Positions 56,418 to 64,000 of a DNA stretch of 64,000 nt are shown one piece after another. Origin of the DNA: Harmothoe impar (Eukaryota > Annelida > Polychaeta > Phyllodocida > Polynoidae); contig OX381709.1 in NCBI GenBank assembly GCA_947462335.1, positions 69,370,609-69,434,608 of the forward strand, given 5' to 3'. Position 1 is the stretch's first letter. Each line of letters begins with the position of its first letter. The notes beneath the pieces are model-generated. The model was not told the origin of the DNA. It did not search any database and worked only from the letters and a program-made list of their open reading frames with translations. The translations under genes and the position numbers were made by a program.

Positions 56418-59400
56418 CTATAACCCAGGAGTGAACGTATTAACAAAGTCAGGTACAATTTCTGTGAGATTCTTTTCTTTGACCAATCGGTCGGCGACGA
56501 CGCGGTGCCCCACGCCCAGCACCTTCCTGGAGAGGGCGTCGGCCAGAACCATGCTCTCCCCTGGCACATGTACCACCACAATTCTAATGTCATTGAGGGC
56601 GGCATGGAGCCAAATCTCGCGCGCGCACATTGATAGGACCGGATGGACCGCGCGGCCCAGGGAGAGGGAGGAGACTGCTGACATGTTGTCACCCACTAGA
56701 GTTATTTCATACCCCCGCGGGTCCTCAGGCCCCAAGGACTTCAGGGCCACCACCATGTTCTTGGCCTCGAGCAGGGTGATGTGCAGCTGCTCGTCGCTCA
56801 CTTCGCTCAACTTGAAGGAGTCAGGGTACCCGGCGCCGTAGTAGTTAACAGGGCTCCACGCCCCTCCACCATCCAGGCATGAGTCACACTCTATCCTCCA
56901 TTGGGGTCTTACTTCCGGGATGAGGTGGACCCCGTTGGACGATCTGGCGAACGCTCTAAACCAATTCAAATCCTTCCTCGACTCATTTGATATGGGGAGG
57001 GGATTCATGGTTGCAGCTTGGCGTATGAGGGCCAGGAACCTGGCCAAAAACCGCCTGGCCGGAGGGAGGCAAGTTGCAACCCAGAGGAGTTTGCCTGCGA
57101 GCTGTTGGATGAGCTTTTTCGTCACCCACTTCTTGGAATCCCATGTGTCGATTTCCAGAAGTATCTCGTCGAGCTTGGATTCAGGGATCTTCACCGTCAT
57201 TTCAATGGTGTCTATCTCGAATCCGAGCCATTTGATGTTTGTTGTGGGGCGTACCGTCTTGTCTTTGGCGAGCACAATGCCAAGCTTGGAGGTGAGCTGC
57301 TCGAATTGTTGGAGAGCCTTTTCTCCTTCGTGGATTGTACATGCGACGGCAGCGTAGTCTTCAATATATGCGAGCAGGTCAGTTCCGGACCGGCTCATCA
57401 TGAATGCCACGGCCTTGGACACTCGCTGCATGGCGGCGCTGGATGACCTACATCCAAATGACGGGCTGCGGTCGTGGTATATGAGGCCGTTGTGCTGGAT
57501 CCCGGCAAGAGGCCAGTCCTGGGGACATATGAGCAGCTGTCGAAATGCTCGGGACAAATCGGCCGACCAGACAACGCATCCTGCTCCATGCGCTCTGACC
57601 TGCTCGACTAGGTCGGAGACGGCCGGGAGAGAGTATTTGAGGTACCGTCCCTGGAATATGTTCTTCGTGATGCCATCATTGACTGATCGACCTGTGGGTG
57701 AGGAGAGGTCGACAATGATCCTGCGACTAGCTGAGTTTTTCTTCTCCACGGTCATCAGAGGACTCGTTTGTGACCATGGGGTGAAGGGCGGGGCTGTGAA
57801 AGGACCAAGTAGAGTGCCATGAGCCATCTCATCTTTTACGAACTCGTCGATGTGGCTGCTGAAGTCAGCAGCTGAAGAGTGGTTGGTGGGGGCAACAGCA
57901 GGGGGCCTATCACCCGTATAAGACGCTGGCCATCCGTACTGGAGGAAGGTGACAACCTCACTGTCCTCGTAGTCGACCAGGTTCTCTCTCCATACATTGA
58001 TGTTGAAGTTGGAGGAGAGAGGGATCCGTGCTTCCATATAATTAGGGAGACCGGTAGCCCTGACGGCATGGTAGATGGCCATGTCGTCGGGGGCAGTTTG
58101 GCAGGCGAGCTGGGTGGGGTATGGCCACATAGCGTCCAGTATACGCCTGTACTGGAGGGGGTGCATGTCCAGCGCCACTGTAGGTGTGGGATCGTCGTGT
58201 ATGGGCCAGCTGTTGACCTGGGTGGGCGCCGGGTCATGCTGCATTAGTGGAGGCGAGTGTGAGGCGGCGGGGGCTGGGCTCTGTGGGCAGCGAGGCGTGA
58301 CCGTGACTGAGCTATGACCAGGGCCGGGGACAACATTGGGTACATTGTTATTGTGTGGGCGGCTAGGTGAAGGCAAACCATCATGTACACTGTTATGTAT
58401 ATCACACTCGTGAGCACTAGGGCTTGAGACATCAGACCTGCTACAGTTAGACATGTAATCAACAATACGGATATCAGAGTCAGAGTCACATGAGTGACCG
58501 TCACCGGGGTTGTTTGTAGATACATCACCTAGGTGAGAGACATTGAGACAATCATTTTCGTCTATCATAAAGTTGAGTGCTTGTTTAGACCTCATGTTAC
58601 TATACACCATGCTGTATATAGGCGAAACTGGTACAGGTATGTTGATTGTAAATGAACCAACGGCCGGGGAATCGTCGTTCCTGCTAACAGAATCAGTGTA
58701 TGGTGAGTCAGGAGGGGCAGCGCTACAAGCAGAGCTGCTGTCAGTGTAACCTATGTCAGCATTGGCCATGGTATTTCTCATGGTCAGGCTGTCATGGGAG
58801 ACATCTTTGGGTACAGGAGGAGGAGACTCCTGTGGGGGATCCTCGTCATGGTACAGGTCTACACAGGGTGGGTCAATTATGCTGCTATCATCACTAGAGA
58901 TACAGAATGAATTTACACAATTGGCGTCTATGTGACTGACATGAGCGTTGGGATCATTGTAGGGACGCACATATATACCACGGTTGTCAGGGTTAGGGCT
59001 GAAACCGCTGTATGGAACGTCACAGGACCACTCGAGGTGTGGGCTGTGGTGCTCAGGTGTTGTGGTGAGCGACATGCTGGCGGCAGAGTCTGTCAGGAGA
59101 GAGCTATGTATATTAGCAGTGCTAGAATCATTACTCATATTAGAAACAGACACGTCACTGTTGGCAATATCGGTACAATCATGAACACCTGTTGACATTC
59201 TCACAGATTTTACGTTGGCAACATCAATACCATCATCAACAAGAGGACATACATCAACATAGTTATGGAATGCAACATGTCTAGTTTTAGTGATAGGTGT
59301 AGAACACAGGGTGTTAATATCACGAGGGGCGCTGACGCTAGCGTCACTGCCGGAGACACTGGAGGCATGTTCATAATCACTAGAGATGTTGGTGGATGGG

Positions 59401-59441
59401 ATGTCAGTGGATGGGATGTCGCGTACCGTCCAGCCACTCAC
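56418..59441 (-). CDS. Ngaro ORF2: reverse transcriptase and RNase H
   Basis: Polymerase of the element, about 1007 residues open. The first ~450 residues are an Asp/Ser/Asn-rich, low-complexity extension. The reverse transcriptase (about 555-735) has MTVEKKNSASRRIIVDLSSP, the catalytic Asp in VVWSADLSRAFRQ (about 627), SPSFGCRSSSAAMQ and the box YIEDYAAVA (about 693). The RNase H (about 850-965) keeps its acidic residues: IECDSCLDGGG, LLEAKNMV, LVGDNMSAV and LADALSRK. The frame opens at a GTG (59441) with no early ATG and overlaps ORF1 in the -1 frame, so it is probably made as an ORF1-ORF2 fusion by frameshifting. The box reads IED instead of the usual DD. No stop or frameshift inside. It ends with TAG, in frame with ORF3. 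Confidence 0.95.
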   Translation of the reverse strand: MSGWTVRDIPSTDIPSTNISSDYEHASSVSGSDASVSAPRDINTLCSTPITKTRHVAFHNYVDVCPLVDDGIDVANVKSVRMSTGVHDCTDIANSDVSVSNMSNDSSTANIHSSLLTDSAASMSLTTTPEHHSPHLEWSCDVPYSGFSPNPDNRGIYVRPYNDPNAHVSHIDANCVNSFCISSDDSSIIDPPCVDLYHDEDPPQESPPPVPKDVSHDSLTMRNTMANADIGYTDSSSACSAAPPDSPYTDSVSRNDDSPAVGSFTINIPVPVSPIYSMVYSNMRSKQALNFMIDENDCLNVSHLGDVSTNNPGDGHSCDSDSDIRIVDYMSNCSRSDVSSPSAHECDIHNSVHDGLPSPSRPHNNNVPNVVPGPGHSSVTVTPRCPQSPAPAASHSPPLMQHDPAPTQVNSWPIHDDPTPTVALDMHPLQYRRILDAMWPYPTQLACQTAPDDMAIYHAVRATGLPNYMEARIPLSSNFNINVWRENLVDYEDSEVVTFLQYGWPASYTGDRPPAVAPTNHSSAADFSSHIDEFVKDEMAHGTLLGPFTAPPFTPWSQTSPLMTVEKKNSASRRIIVDLSSPTGRSVNDGITKNIFQGRYLKYSLPAVSDLVEQVRAHGAGCVVWSADLSRAFRQLLICPQDWPLAGIQHNGLIYHDRSPSFGCRSSSAAMQRVSKAVAFMMSRSGTDLLAYIEDYAAVACTIHEGEKALQQFEQLTSKLGIVLAKDKTVRPTTNIKWLGFEIDTIEMTVKIPESKLDEILLEIDTWDSKKWVTKKLIQQLAGKLLWVATCLPPARRFLARFLALIRQAATMNPLPISNESRKDLNWFRAFARSSNGVHLIPEVRPQWRIECDSCLDGGGAWSPVNYYGAGYPDSFKLSEVSDEQLHITLLEAKNMVVALKSLGPEDPRGYEITLVGDNMSAVSSLSLGRAVHPVLSMCAREIWLHAALNDIRIVVVHVPGESMVLADALSRKVLGVGHRVVADRLVKEKNLTEIVPDFVNTFTPGL

Positions 59442-59471
59442 TGTGTTGAGGCTGGACGTTTGGCGTTTTTT
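59427..59471 (-). promoter_or_regulatory. Programmed -1 ribosomal frameshift signal, ORF1/ORF2
   Basis: On the minus strand the heptamer A AAA AAC (59471-59465) sits in the exact X XXY YYZ register of ORF1 (codons TCA AAA AAC). A 6-nt spacer GCCAAA follows, then a perfect 9-bp stem CGTCCAGCC (59458-59450) / GGCTGGACG (59435-59427) with a 14-nt loop that contains the ORF1 TGA. A -1 slip enters exactly the ORF2 frame (AAA AAA CGC CAA ACG). The loop word CAGTG can pair with CACTG at 59409-59405, so a pseudoknot is possible. Heptamer, spacing and stem all match known -1 signals. Confidence 0.88.
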
Positions 59472-60430
59472 GACCTTGCTTTCTTAAGGCCGTGGCAGTC
59501 TTTTTCAGGGTGACGGTGGGCCTTACAGAAGGAGGTGAGACAGTTGGCGCAGAGGTGGAGGCGCCTATAGCCGTCCTCCACGTGGTGGTTGCTGTGGGAG
59601 CAGTCGCCATTGTTAAAGTCTCTACAGGGCTTTGACGGCTTGGCGAGCTTGACGTCACGGGGCATGTCGCAGACGTCACCCTTGGCGCCATGGCGGGAGG
59701 TGGGGGCCGAGCCCTCCTCCAGGGTGGGGGCTGGGCCGCCGGCATAGCGGGCTGTGTTGTCGTGGGGCTCAAGCCATGTGCCCTTTTTCGACTTTTCAGA
59801 CCTTAAGATGCGGATATCTACTTTGTGCTCCCAGGACAGGGTGGACTGGGGGGCAGTGATTTCAGCAATAAGGGCCTCACTCCATGCCCGGACATCGGGC
59901 CATGTATAGTTAATGGCGTCCTCCGCCACATCCATGGCGTGGGCGAGGACGAATTGTTTATGGGCGGTAGGAGTGGTGGAGGCGTGGTAGACTTTGAACA
60001 GGCCATACAGGTACTCAGGGAGCTCCAGGTCACCAAGTGTGGTGGCTTCCATGCGGTCGCCACGGGTGATGTGGGTGTGAGCAAACATATTATTGACCTT
60101 ACCGGATTTCGCCATTGTTGCCTTCATGAAGTCAGCGAGGTTGAACTGGAGACCTTCATGTGGAGGCGGTGGCGGTAGAGAGGGTGCTGCGGGGGCTGTG
60201 CTGGCGGCGGGCGGCGGTTGAGGCGTGGGTGCCGGCCTGCCCTCCATGAGGTCAAGCAGCCGGTCCATTTTCAGGTCCATGGCGCTAAACTTAGCGTCAG
60301 CTTGAGCACGCCATTTCTTGAACACCTTCTTCGAGACGCGCCCTACGGCCGGTTTAGCAGGCGTGGGCGCAGGGGGAGGTGGAATTACCTCCTTCTTCTT
60401 GGTCGCTCCTCTCTTGGGTCTCCCACTCAT
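59438..60430 (-). CDS. Ngaro ORF1: gag-like protein with a Cys/His zinc-binding motif
   Basis: 330 residues from ATG at 60430 (41 bp after repeat A1) to TGA at 59438. It begins MSGRPKRGATKKKEVIPPPP, a basic, Pro-rich tail that may be a nuclear-localisation signal. Then come an amphipathic stretch (KVFKKWRAQADAKFSAMDLK), a Pro/Ala-rich linker, a mixed globular region (about 95-235), and a C-terminal Cys/His cluster: CRDFNNGDCSHSNHH, then LCANCLTSFCKAHRHPEKDC. Cys/His clusters of this kind near the end of ORF1 are common in DIRS-order elements and suggest nucleic-acid binding as in gag. The last codons carry the frameshift site into ORF2. No homology beyond the motif pattern can be claimed. Confidence 0.88.
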   Translation of the reverse strand: MSGRPKRGATKKKEVIPPPPAPTPAKPAVGRVSKKVFKKWRAQADAKFSAMDLKMDRLLDLMEGRPAPTPQPPPAASTAPAAPSLPPPPPHEGLQFNLADFMKATMAKSGKVNNMFAHTHITRGDRMEATTLGDLELPEYLYGLFKVYHASTTPTAHKQFVLAHAMDVAEDAINYTWPDVRAWSEALIAEITAPQSTLSWEHKVDIRILRSEKSKKGTWLEPHDNTARYAGGPAPTLEEGSAPTSRHGAKGDVCDMPRDVKLAKPSKPCRDFNNGDCSHSNHHVEDGYRRLHLCANCLTSFCKAHRHPEKDCHGLKKARSKNAKRPASTQ

Positions 60431-60470
60431 CGCGCCTCTGTTTAAGGTCGATAAAATCCGTCAGGAGCCC

Positions 60471-60655
60471 GATTTACACCTGTGCGTCCTGTACGCCGTA
60501 GTAGTTCAAAGTGCTGGACAATGGCCGGCGCGGGCAAGATGGCGGCGGGTCACATGACCAGCTCATGAATATGTAATGAGGTCAGGACAGACTGACCGGG
60601 TAACACATGTCCACCTCCCGCCACTCGATTATGGCGCCATGTACCATGACTTCCC
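60471..60655 (-). repeat. Ngaro split direct repeat A1 (5' terminus)
   Basis: 185 bp, identical by eye to A2. It starts on the minus strand GGGAAGTCATGGTACATGGC and carries CGCGGGCAAGATGGCGGCGG in + orientation (a GC-rich, CpG-containing stretch). The element promoter probably lies here, 41 bp before the ORF1 start. Confidence 0.92.
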
Positions 60656-60892
60656 CATGGCCGCATAGTGGTTTAATGCATTATGCCCTTTGTCATCATG
60701 ATAAAGCATCATGCTGGCCATATGGGATTCACATGCTCCTAAAGGGTCCGCATGATGCATGAATACATGCCGTACTGGTGAGCTACTCGCTAGGGCTGCA
60801 TTCATGCATCACGAGGACTATAGTAAACCAACGTTTTATAATCACAAGGGCTTGACCCATTCAAGCACTGTGCGGCCCTGGAAGGGTTAAAA
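60656..60892. mobile_element. Family A MITE split by the Ngaro insertion
   Basis: Starts GGCCGCATAGTGGTTTAATG just after the Ngaro border, then TGCCCTTTGTCATCATGATA, GCATCATGCTGGCCATATGG, GGTCCGCATGATGCATGAAT, GCTACTCGCTAGGGCTGCAT, TCATGCATCACGAGG, TCAAGCACTGTGCGGCCCTG and GAAGGGTTAA. The missing left tip (CCCCTTTAA) is found on the other side of the Ngaro at 54643-54651. Confidence 0.85.
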
Positions 60893-61697
60893 CACCAAGG
60901 AAACCGAGTCAACAGAGATTAGGAGGCGTGCCGCAAGTTGCCTGGATGTGGCATCCCCTGGTGTTGATCCACCACACTGCCCCGTGTGCTGCTTATTATG
61001 GTGGCCTTTGTCGGCTACACGAAAACAAAACACAGCCAGCCCTCCTCACCTCAGTCAGAGTTATAGTAAAAAGGCCTCCCACAGCTTGCCCGGCCTGACT
61101 TCTGGCACTGGCCTGGGCAGGGAAATAGAGCAATTGGCCTTTGTCAGCATTGCTGGCAGAACGGCGACAGATAACATGATGTTGGGGAGGCGGCAGGACA
61201 AATCACACCTGGCTGTAAGCTGTATGGGGAACGTTCATAAATAACGTCACCGGATATAGTAGTGAGGTATGGTGCGGGGGGGGGGGGTCTAGTCTGGGTA
61301 TACTATAGGGACAAATCATGAGATGGTGAGACATTTGTATAAAAAAAAACGACCAAAACTAGAGACACAAGTGTCGGGGATCTTGCAAATGGATTGTAGA
61401 ATTTTGGTTATTAAGTCAATATGTTTCAGTAAACCTCTCTGCAAACTGTATTTCTCAGCAGTTTAGATATGTAATAAATGGCCATGCGCTGCCTGTGTGA
61501 ACGTTGTAGCCTAAATTACTTATAAATACACTGTAGCGGCACATACATGTACATGGTGTATCATGTATCAAGCAGATATCTATATTTTCCACCAAAAGAG
61601 AGAAATCGTGAACAACCTATTTATGAGACGAGAGACATACCATGGGAGCGTGACATTGGTTGTCCAGGTGACTGCTATATCCAGGGTCCGGTTATCA
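60893..61697. other. KSR intron; no gene seen
   Basis: Single-copy-looking intron with a G10 run near 61277. The 98-codon frame at 60948-61244 has no recognisable domain. Confidence 0.5.
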
Positions 61698-61698
61698 C

Positions 61699-61941
61699 TT
61701 AACACTTTAAGGGCCATAGTGCTTTAATGTACTATGACATTGGTCGTCACGATGCATGGATGCAGCCCTGGCGCGTCTACTCGCCGGAGCTGCATTCACA
61801 CATGATGCTGACCATGTGGGAGTGCATCAACCCCCGAGTATCGACAAGATCCCTGATGCTTGAATGCAGCACGAGCGAGTTCTCCCAACATCATGACGAC
61901 ACAGGGCACACTGCATTAAATGACTATGCGGCCCTTAAAGG
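61699..61941. mobile_element. Family A multi-hairpin MITE, full length
   Basis: Left end TTAACACTTTAAGGGCCATA, GTGCTTTAATGTACTATGAC, GTCGTCACGATGCATGGATG, GAGCTGCATTCACACATGAT, centre GTGGGAGTGCATCAACCCCC, GCTTGAATGCAGCACGAGCG, CATCATGACGACACAGGGCA, TGCATTAAATGACTATGCGG and right end CCCTTAAAGG. Confidence 0.85.
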
Positions 61942-61944
61942 CAC

Positions 61945-62843
61945 AGCACCAGGTGTATTGGTGTTAACAACCAATTAACCCAGCTACCGTTATCGCTGTA
62001 CCTGCTTCAAAGTCATACCGACATTTGCAAAACCACCACTCTTATTAGGCTACAGGTTGACCCAGATCTATACCGATCTACCTATCCTCAGACATGTGCA
62101 ATACACTCCATGTTTTGCCATACCAGGGCGTAACTCATGTGGATACAAAACGTAGAATTCCGCAATGTGGAATGGCTATGTATACTGACTAAGCTCCATG
62201 CAGGAGAGGAGCGAAAAAGAAATATCGCCCTTTTCAAGCAAAAAAATCCTGAAAAGGTTGGGTGCAAAATCCATACATGATGGTCATGTCGCATGGAGCC
62301 CCTACCGGTACTCGGGATCCAGGGTCCCTGGTACAATGTGTCATAACACGGCCCAGGTACAGATAAGGCCGTACCTGGACCCCACACGTGGTCCTGACAG
62401 GGACACATGGGACGTTCCCGTCCTGCCGCATGTGGACTAAATGGGCAGCACATGTAACATAGGAGTCACATGGCAGGCCCCAACATGTTACTGTCATGTT
62501 AACTTACTAGTAGACCCATCACTACCAATCAGACTCTATGACCTCCTTCAGGACCTGGTATTGTCAAGCCTTTTCTGAGAATGTCCGAGCACTACCCCCT
62601 CCTCACTGACACCTGTCAACTACCCTGGAGTTCTCAGTCTATTTGAAAATATTTACCTTTTCAGGCCCCTTCCTTCCCCTTCTTTCTGAACAAAAATCTA
62701 CTTTAAGCCTTACATAGCCTTTGTTGATGACCTTGGTGAAGAATATTGAAGGACACATATCCAAGTTACTGCGCTGTATTCTGTTATGTTATGACCCTTA
62801 CTTGACCTCGCTTATAATGATGACCCTGAACTTGACCTTGCAG
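61945..62843. other. KSR intron, right part; no gene seen
   Basis: Palindromic GGTACAATGTGTCATAACAC-type words near 62330-62400 but no supported exon. The 121-codon minus frame at 62088-62453 has no domain. Confidence 0.5.
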
Positions 62844-63048
62844 ATGAGGAGGAGGATGAGGATGTACCAGAACCGGAAGTACAGCACGTAGAGTTAGAAG
62901 ACGCTGTGTTCGGGGACCCGGATGAACCCAAGAGTTGGGAACAACGCGAAGCCGAGCTGCGCGAGAGTCTGCGAGAATTCAGCATCCCCTGGCGGGATGT
63001 GGACTGTGGGGAGAACCTGCGAGTCGGGAGAACCACCAAGATTTACAA
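62844..63048 (+). CDS. ksr: KSR exon: acidic segment and start of the kinase-like domain
   Basis: A 205-bp exon from acceptor TTGACCTTGCAG to donor TACAA then GTATGT. Its first two bases complete an Asp codon with the G left by the previous exon. It encodes an acidic stretch (DEEEDEDVPEPEVQHVELED), then SLREFSIPWRDVDCGENLRV and GRTTKIYK. Acidic sequence followed by a W/F-x-IP motif just before the N-lobe is the KSR arrangement. The glycine loop, GxGxxG in active kinases and GQGRWG in vertebrate KSR1, reads RVGRTT, keeping one Gly only. The exon ends with two bases (AA) of a Lys codon. Frame intact. Confidence 0.88.
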
Positions 63049-63331
63049 GTATGTATATACATGTACTATAACATGTCAACTTACTTATATGACTGTAGTA
63101 TCAAAATTGCTGAATTGTTAGTTACATGATTGCTGATGTTCTCTAGGAACAATTAGCAGAGTATTGACAGAAAAGATACTGCATTCTAAATTGTACATCA
63201 ATACATCAATAGCCATTACGAAATACTTACTACTCTCGACATGTATAATGTATTAGTTCCATATTGCATTAGACACTCAGGTTATTTGCTAGCATTTCTT
63301 TATTAACAATATATCTATTCTGATTTTCCAG

Positions 63332-63499
63332 GGGGAAATGGCATGGAGATGTCATGATCCACAGGTTCCCGGATGTAAAGGAGCCTGAAGTGACACATTT
63401 CTGGGAAGAGGTCGCCAAGTTGAGCATGATTCGTCACGAGAATGTGGCCTTGTTTATGGGTGCCTGCATAGAACCACCTCACCTTGCTGTCATAACTAG
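63332..63499 (+). CDS. ksr: KSR exon: kinase-like N-lobe (beta-3 to hinge)
   Basis: A 168-bp exon between acceptor CTGATTTTCCAG and donor ACTAG then GTAAGG. After one base completing Lys it reads GKWHGDVMIHRFPDVKEPEV, THFWEEVAKLSMIRHENVAL and FMGACIEPPHLAVIT, ending with two bases. RHEN followed by FMGAC and PPHLA is the KSR signature, where RAF has RHVN and FMGY. The beta-3 VAxK motif reads VMIH, so the ATP-anchoring Lys (Arg in mammalian KSR) is His. The alpha-C Glu appears conserved in FWEEVAKL. Confidence 0.93.
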
Positions 63500-63851
63500 G
63501 TAAGGACTCATTCTGTAAAGTTGGACCTTTCTTTCCCCCTTATTACTGTCTGAGACAACTCCCTAATGAATCCCTGCGACCAGGGCCACTCTCCTTATTA
63601 AGCTATTACTTATTCTGCTCCAACTAACCAACCCAGTATAGAAACCATTAATCATGAAATTAGTGACCAATACGAGAATTCTCAGTAAAAACATGATACA
63701 TTGTAATAATAGTTATGCAATATTTAAGTAATTTTCTCAATTTGCTAACTTTAAATATAGTAACACTCTACTAAACTCATTACTTATCCTGTCAAGTGGC
63801 AACCTAGGTGCATAGAAACAAAGGGATTAAACGTTTGTATTTGGCTTGCAG

Positions 63852-64000
63852 TGTTCGGCGAGGGGCCTCGTTGTATGAACAAGTACATATCACAAAGGAG
63901 AAGATGAGTCTCCACACGCGTGTTCACATCGTGCGACAGATCGCGCAGGGCATGGGCTACCTCCACGCCAAGGGCGTCGTCATGAGCAAACTCAACTCCA
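63852..64000 (+). CDS. ksr: KSR exon: kinase-like C-lobe start; runs off the window
   Basis: Starts after acceptor TTTGGCTTGCAG; its first base completes a Ser codon. It encodes VRRGASLYEQVHITKEKMSL, HTRVHIVRQIAQGMGYLHAK and GVVMSKLNS up to the window edge. QIAQ followed by GMGYLHAKG matches KSR and RAF helices alpha-E and the entry to the catalytic loop. Where KSR proteins have HKDLKS (HRD in active kinases) this reads MSKLNS, so the catalytic Asp is Lys. The exon continues beyond 64000. Confidence 0.92.

Larger units (their letters stand above)
54650..60655 (-). mobile_element. Complete Ngaro-type (DIRS order) tyrosine-recombinase retrotransposon
   Basis: About 6.0 kb on the minus strand in the 10.3-kb KSR intron. 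It has the Ngaro layout: A1 (60655-60471), ORF1, ORF2, ORF3, B1 (55422-55152), A2 (55151-54967), a 46-bp spacer, then B2 (54920-54650). By eye the two A copies (185 bp) and two B copies (271 bp) are identical, and all three ORFs are open, so the insertion is young and may be autonomous. Ngaro elements integrate by a tyrosine recombinase without target duplication, and none is seen. The left flank ends CCCCTTTAA and the right flank begins CATGGCCGCATAGTGG, which together make the start of a family A MITE: the element is nested in one. Confidence 0.93.

Noticed and set aside
55368..59195. Several + strand frames of 60-145 codons
   Set aside because: Antisense shadows of the Ngaro ORFs on the minus strand.
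1..64000. tRNA and rRNA genes
   Set aside because: No cloverleaf with good A and B boxes and no rRNA-like conserved blocks were found on either strand by eye.

Overview
The window is metazoan genomic DNA: split genes with consensus GT-AG introns, introns of several kilobases, CpG-rich islands, microsatellites, minisatellites and very many short inverted-repeat transposons. One DIRS-type (Ngaro) retrotransposon, poly-C/poly-G runs and many TACATGTA-like palindromes suggest a marine invertebrate (deuterostome or lophotrochozoan), but the species cannot be named from sequence alone. A run of exactly 200 N (37383-37582) is an assembly gap.

The one host gene I can support lies on the + strand and runs off the right edge. 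Six exons between 45465 and 64000 are phase-compatible and encode the C1 zinc finger, a long Ser/His/Ala-rich linker and the start of the kinase-like domain of KSR (kinase suppressor of Ras), the scaffold of the RAF-MEK-ERK cascade. The kinase-like domain has lost the glycine loop, the beta-3 lysine (now His) and the catalytic-loop aspartate (now Lys), so it reads as a complete pseudokinase. Upstream exons are uncertain: a CpG-rich possible first exon ends at a GTAAGT donor at 14401, and there are possible small exons at 25792 and 40071.

Most of the rest is repeats. 'Family A' is the dominant one: more than 20 copies or fragments of a roughly 200-240 bp element with ends TTAACCCTTTAAGGG / CCCTTAAAGGGTTAA and several internal hairpins built on CATGATGCATGAATGCAG and GGCGAGTTACTCGCC. 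Smaller families, named here only for this annotation, are B (ends AGGCCACTCAAA), C (CCCTCAGAAA), D (CCCAGTGGGCA) and E (TGGTTATGAAAGGG). There are also a 3-kb foldback element with pyrimidine-rich arms (27819-30835), a CACTG-ended element with subterminal CTCATCA/TGATGAG repeats (35247-37379), a 520-bp element with an 8-bp target duplication (45658-46177) and a foldback with a 5-bp duplication (45083-45328).

A complete, apparently young Ngaro-type retrotransposon (54650-60655, minus strand) sits in the 10.3-kb KSR intron and splits a family A copy. Its split direct repeats follow A1-ORFs-B1-A2-B2. ORF1 (gag-like), ORF2 (reverse transcriptase and RNase H) and ORF3 (tyrosine recombinase) are open. 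ORF1 and ORF2 overlap at a classical -1 frameshift signal (A AAA AAC, 6-nt spacer, 9-bp perfect stem), and ORF3 follows ORF2 in the same frame after a single TAG. The remaining stretches show no gene I can support.
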